From assembly GCA_002633005.1 (NCBI GenBank), contig NMRA01000004.1, positions 1,659,144 through 1,723,143 of the forward strand: 64,000 bases of DNA, given 5' to 3'. How positions within the stretch are numbered: the first letter of the stretch is position 1; each line of letters begins with the position of its first letter. A program made the translations under genes and the position numbers. The notes beneath the pieces were generated by a model. It was not told where the DNA came from. It made no database searches and worked only from the letters and a program-made list of their open reading frames with translations. Shown one piece after another: positions 59,975 through 64,000 of the stretch. The stretch comes from Phoronis australis (taxonomy: Eukaryota > Phoronida > Phoronidae).

Positions 59975-61515
59975 AGCGTATGCGCTCGACTTGTCTTCAC
60001 ATGTGACAAGCATGCCTTCGTTTTCGATGGTCTTGTTATAGAGTCCATGACTTAGACGCATTTTCAGCAACCCCATTTATGACTTACAGTGACGTATCAG
60101 TACGACCTGCTCGCAAGGTTATCACGTTGGCTGACGGATCTACATACACCCATGGCTAACCTGTAAACCAATACCCACGACCCACAGCACGGCTGTCCCA
60201 CGTATTACTTGATCCCCCTCACACGACAGCCATATGGCCTGGTGATTGTCTTGAGTTGGATGCCCTGTCTAATTTCACCGATCCTCAGAAGATCTTGCCA
60301 TCGAACTTCGCTCCGACAGCATTAGCCTCTACGGGTGTTTCCCAGCTATAGCCACAACCGCAAATCTTGTCCCGACTAAGGGCAAGATTCGTTTGTTCAA
60401 CAACACCGATGAACCACGATTTCTGAGAGTGCGTCTCTTCTTACACAGCAGCTTGTATCAGGATCTTCGAAATGGTCTTCTCCAATATGTCTCTAATTGC
60501 GCTCGTTAGATCGCTCTCTCGCAGTTAACCATACAGATTCTGCTTCAGGATTCCAGGCCCTCCAAAAGGACAAACTCCTTGAACGTCATCGCAAGTCAAT
60601 TGAGATCGGACCCAAACCATAACCCTGCTGCAGAGAAGGCCATTCAGGAGTTGTCACACAAGTTACTGCGTGATCAGCATGGTACCGGCAATGTTAGTTC
60701 CTTACAGGTGGCCGTTGCGGTTGCTCGATTGAACAGCCGTGTCCGCTCCACCGGCTTGTCCGCCAGAGAGATGTGGTTTCAGCGCGACCAGTTTACCAAT
60801 TGCGAAATACCAGTTCATGACAACTGGTTGACCTCTTCCCAGCGACAACGGCGCTCCATCAACCATTGACCCAGTGCGCCATCCAAGGCTCGTTTGGCCA
60901 ACCAGGCAATAGAATGCGACGCATCCATCGGCGACCTCATTTACCTCTACTTAGATAGGGACAACTCCAGAGTCCGTCCGCGATACCTCGCAGTTGCTTC
61001 CGATGGCGTGTAGTTGAGTCATTATTCGGAGATTTTCTGGAGATCAGTTACGTAATGCTTCTTACCGTGTCAAACACAGTGAGTGTTACCGTGTTCCGTC
61101 TGAGGTTACTAATATTCTAGCTGCATCATCTGTCACTGCCCCTTGTGAGCACGATATAACGACGACGAGGTCCCACCGTCTTCTGCTGTTCCCGTATCTG
61201 TTTCATCGTTGCCTTTTCCCTGCGGTCCAGCTCCATGGTACAACGACGGTTTACCACCTTCACGTTGCCCAATTGTCGCCCCACCTGTTCCACCCACCAT
61301 CGTTCCTCCCCCTGATGCATCCCCCAGAATGGCTCTACGACAACGCCTGCTGTTGAAGCCCCCATCGTCCCTGATCATCCAGAGGCCCAGAGGAGATCAA
61401 GACGACAGCGCCACAAACCTCATTGGCAAACAGACGATTGGATTTATGACTGATTTTACTTTGTACTCTGTTAACTTCCTTCGACGCCATAATAACTGGG
61501 GATCTTATTAAGTCA
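59975..61515 (+). mobile_element. Gypsy-like retrotransposon remnant, copy 2 (linker and integrase end)
   Basis: 59975-60424 matches 50840-51302 of copy 1, then jumps directly into integrase sequence, so RT and RNase H are deleted. The integrase C-terminal part and a Pro-rich tail follow to about 61512. Confidence 0.8.
60520..61010 (+). pseudogene. Integrase C-terminal part
   Basis: Open from about 60579 to 60869: PAAEKAIQELSHKLLRDQ, ARLNSRVRSTGLSAREMWFQ. In another frame SIGDLIYLYLDRDNSRVRPR gives the C-terminal DNA-binding region. Frameshifted. Confidence 0.75.
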
Positions 61516-61677
61516 GTGTTTAGTATTGTTTGTTTTCAACTTTACCCGTTCTTAGTGTACGTTTGGCTCATTTTCTGTGACAGGAGAGGCAATCACACCA
61601 TTGTACTGTTGTTCTTACGACTGCGTTTGGTTGGAACGCTGGCGGTTCCTTCTTGTTGTCGTCTGCTTATTAAACAC

Positions 61678-61719
61678 GTTAAACCATAGACTATAGTTGC
61701 CTATAATCTATGGTTAAAC
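61678..61719. repeat. Near-perfect 19-bp hairpin with 4-base loop
   Basis: Arms GTTAAACCATAGACTATAG (61678-61696) and CTATAATCTATGGTTAAAC (61701-61719) pair at 18 of 19 positions; the loop is TTGC. Confidence 0.9.
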
Positions 61720-62477
61720 TTACTCCACATTTAGTTTATGTGACGATTGCTGAACCATGTATATCCAGGAGTCTCGCTGTTAGTTCTGGTCTGTTTTTTG
61801 AAAATCAAATTGGTGGCACTTTTAGTTGCTGTTTCAAAAAAGGAAGTATAACTGAGAGGAGTAAACGCGATCCAGGATTTGTTGTTTTTTACTCATCACT
61901 TAAGAAATTTTGGTGTTTCAAACTTTTCCTGCCCTTGCTTAGGCTATGTGCCGTTGTGAAGCTTTTTTGTCTGCATTACACACACAGTGACAGACAATCA
62001 GCTTCAAGGAAAAGCATCTCCAATTAAGAGATCTGACTTGTCCGTTTCCTGTTTGTCACTATGAACTTGTACAACACATCCCTCTCAAGGCCACAAACAC
62101 GGCACCATTCAGATAGCAAACTTTTCCACAACCAATAACGTCATTTACACATCATTATGAAATAACTTCTCTTTAGGTAAAGCAATCAATTACTTCTGAA
62201 CAAGTTTACATTGTAGTCCATTTACATGTATCGAAATCTATTTTGCCCGGGGTACGCAACGAGCTATGTTGCAGCGCAGAACAAGATGAGGATTGCGAAT
62301 AATGTCATTTATTATGACATATTAAGTAAAAGAAATAAAGAAGACTATGCAAGATAGGCATTGGAAAAACGCCATAACGGTTGTACGGGAATACTGACTT
62401 GGCCCATCCGGGAAAGCGAAACAAGTAATATGAAAGCAAACAATGAAACCTGAAATAAAAAATTTAGTTTTGCAAAG

Positions 62478-62620
62478 GTTGCAACGACAGACCTTTTGGG
62501 CGCAGGCCGCAACGACAGACCTTTGCGGCGCAGGCTGCAACGACAGATGGGCTGAAACCACAGACTCGGCGTAGAGGGAGGAGGCTGAAAAGTAGGGAGC
62601 TGAAACAACAGACTCTCCGG
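62478..62620 (-). repeat. Degenerate short tandem repeat (about 27 bp)
   Basis: On the minus strand GTCTGT(T/C/G)GTTGCAGCC-type strings recur five times; two units share TGCGCC(G/C)(C/A)AAAG. Confidence 0.65.
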
Positions 62621-63202
62621 GAGTTGTGGGATGCCTGGTTAAGGGAAAAAAAGCATACACGCGGATGTAGTTTTAGTGCATCAAATTTCCAGCGTCCCAT
62701 GCGCTGTATCAGTGGTTCAGTGGCCGTTTGAACATGCCTTTTAGTTTAGCAAAAGTCGCCATGTTGCCCAACGTGAATTTTGAGCAATTTAACCACTCAA
62801 TAAGTTGCATCTGCGTGATTAGAATCTAGTGTGAACTCTTGGATTGTACAGAATGGTAGGTAAGGATGTGTGTCACTAAATTTTACTGTTGAAATGTTTG
62901 TGAAAATAATTTTAAGCACTTTTAAACTCGTAACCTACGGCGCTGGCATCCAAGAAGGCAGATCCAATCAAACCAGCGAAGCAGACTTTTCTCTTCAAAT
63001 AGTGCACGAATCGGAATATTTCATTAAGAATCACATTAACCATTTATGTCAGCCTAAAAAAATTGTCTCTAAGGGCTTCAACCGTTTTGGTTATTGGCTC
63101 AAGACAAATTTGTCATCACCTGTGTCTGCGGTCAGCTATGAACGCTAATGGGTGAAATGGTGTATGGATATGTCAGACAGCATTATGGTCTCTAAAATAT
63201 TA

Positions 63203-64000
63203 ATTCAAGAGGAGTAGCTATTCTATTTAACAATAACTTTGAGTTCACCGTTCAAAATGTGAGAAAGGATCCTACGGGAAATTATGTTATTATAGAACTA
63301 ATTATGGAGGAAGAGAGGATCATTCTTGTAAATTCGTACGGTACAAATGGTGATAACCCGAACTTTTGTAGTAAAATGTTTTCAATAATTGAAAAAATTT
63401 ATGTCGATAATTTTATTTGGAGATTTTTAGCTGAGTCAAGAACTGGACACTTGCAATTACAGATCATGTAACGCTAAAAAAATTCTAAAGGGAATAATTA
63501 ATACGTTTGATGTGTGTGATCCCTTTCGAGAATTTTTCCTTCATAGAGAAGTAAGCAGGCTAGGCTTGACTTTTTTCTGGTTTCCGAAACTTTGATGCAT
63601 TGTGTCCAAAGAATTTCCATAGCTCCAAGTAATAGATCAGATCATTCTGGGGTCTTGTTAAACATAAAATTTAGAGAAATTACGAGAGGTAAAGGACTCT
63701 GGAAATTTAACAATTCACTTTTAAATGACAAGGAATATGTAGACATCGTTCAACAAAAAAAGCTAATGTTAAGAAGCATAATACCGTTCCGGTATACATG
63801 TACCATTTAGACAAAATTCAAAATATTTCGAACAGTGTGATTCAGTTTGTTATAAATGATCAACTATTTTTGGATGTGCTGTTAATGGAAATAAGAAAAA
63901 ATACTATTTTTTACTCGATTCAAAAAAGAAAAAATAGATAGTCAAGAGAATAAGATAGAGAAAGAAATAAAGAATTTAGAAAAATGTGTTGATGATAGAA
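63203..64000 (+). mobile_element. LINE endonuclease region, L1/Tx1-like (runs off right edge)
   Basis: Begins where the tandem duplication ends. Readable in pieces: RGVAILFNNNFEFTVQNVRK, VNSYGTNGDNPNF, then with frame changes DPFREFF, APSNRSDHSGVLLNIKF and GLWKFNNSLLND. These match the exonuclease-endonuclease-phosphatase domain of non-LTR retrotransposons and the segment after it. Frameshifts show that it is not intact. Confidence 0.8.

Larger units (their letters stand above)
61516..62711. other. Region between retroelement and shared 3' flank of copy 2
   Basis: Possible remains of a 3' LTR (61516-61677), a near-perfect hairpin, unrecognised sequence, and the 27-bp repeat at about 62.5 kb. 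No gene seen. Confidence 0.5.
54949..63203 (+). repeat. Tandem duplication unit, copy 2
   Basis: Colinear with copy 1 as listed there. It carries the intact fibrinogen-related gene. 55160-57540 is noncoding with no recognised element; copy 2 ends where a LINE begins at about 63203. Confidence 0.85.

Noticed and set aside
59553-60055. Long open frames across the 59.6-59.9 kb gap
   Set aside because: Produced by unknown bases and a poly-G run.
1-64000. CRISPR array, bacterial operons, riboswitches, origins
   Set aside because: The DNA is clearly intron-bearing animal genome; the tandem repeats seen lack the direct-repeat and spacer pattern.

Overview
The window is animal nuclear DNA, most likely from a marine invertebrate of uncertain phylum, possibly a deuterostome such as an amphioxus or hemichordate. 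The evidence is many short exons with GT/AG introns, a mitochondrial one-carbon enzyme gene, a secreted fibrinogen-domain gene, and remnants of LINE, Gypsy-like, SINE-like and hairpin elements. It is a draft assembly: there are four runs of N and two single Ns, and two of the gaps sit exactly between near-identical duplicated segments.

Left two thirds (about 1-42.3 kb): two head-to-tail sarcosine dehydrogenase (SARDH-like) genes on the minus strand. Gene A (42298 down to 21880) can be read completely as 20 coding exons for an 898-residue protein: mitochondrial presequence, FAD-dependent oxidoreductase half, then a folate-binding aminomethyltransferase (GCV_T) half. Gene B starts at 15219 and leaves the window at its left edge after exon 13. 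All 13 visible exons match gene A in intron phase, and 12 of 13 match in length; exon 9 is one codon longer. Such an enzyme converts sarcosine to glycine in the mitochondrial matrix, passing the methyl carbon to tetrahydrofolate and the electrons to ETF. In gene A a 4.0-kb block carrying exons 11-14 occurs twice (26124-30125 and 30694-34696), separated by a LINE fragment and an N gap. Splicing both copies in series would break the frame, so the two blocks look like alleles laid end to end.

42.3-47.7 kb: no gene recognised. It holds hairpins just upstream of gene A, a poly-G tract, a motif-rich inverted-repeat patch, a 57/60-bp minisatellite and a second gap-flanking duplication.

47.7-63.2 kb: a diverged tandem duplication on the plus strand. 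Each copy holds the first exon of a secreted fibrinogen-related gene, then a decayed Gypsy-like element, then the same downstream flank. Copy 2 has a complete two-exon gene (57774-58113 and 58987-59624, 325 residues). Copy 1 has a frameshifted first exon and no fibrinogen exon. The two retroelement remnants keep largely complementary parts: gag, RT and RNase H in copy 1, and the integrase end in copy 2. The last 0.8 kb is the endonuclease part of a LINE that runs off the right edge.
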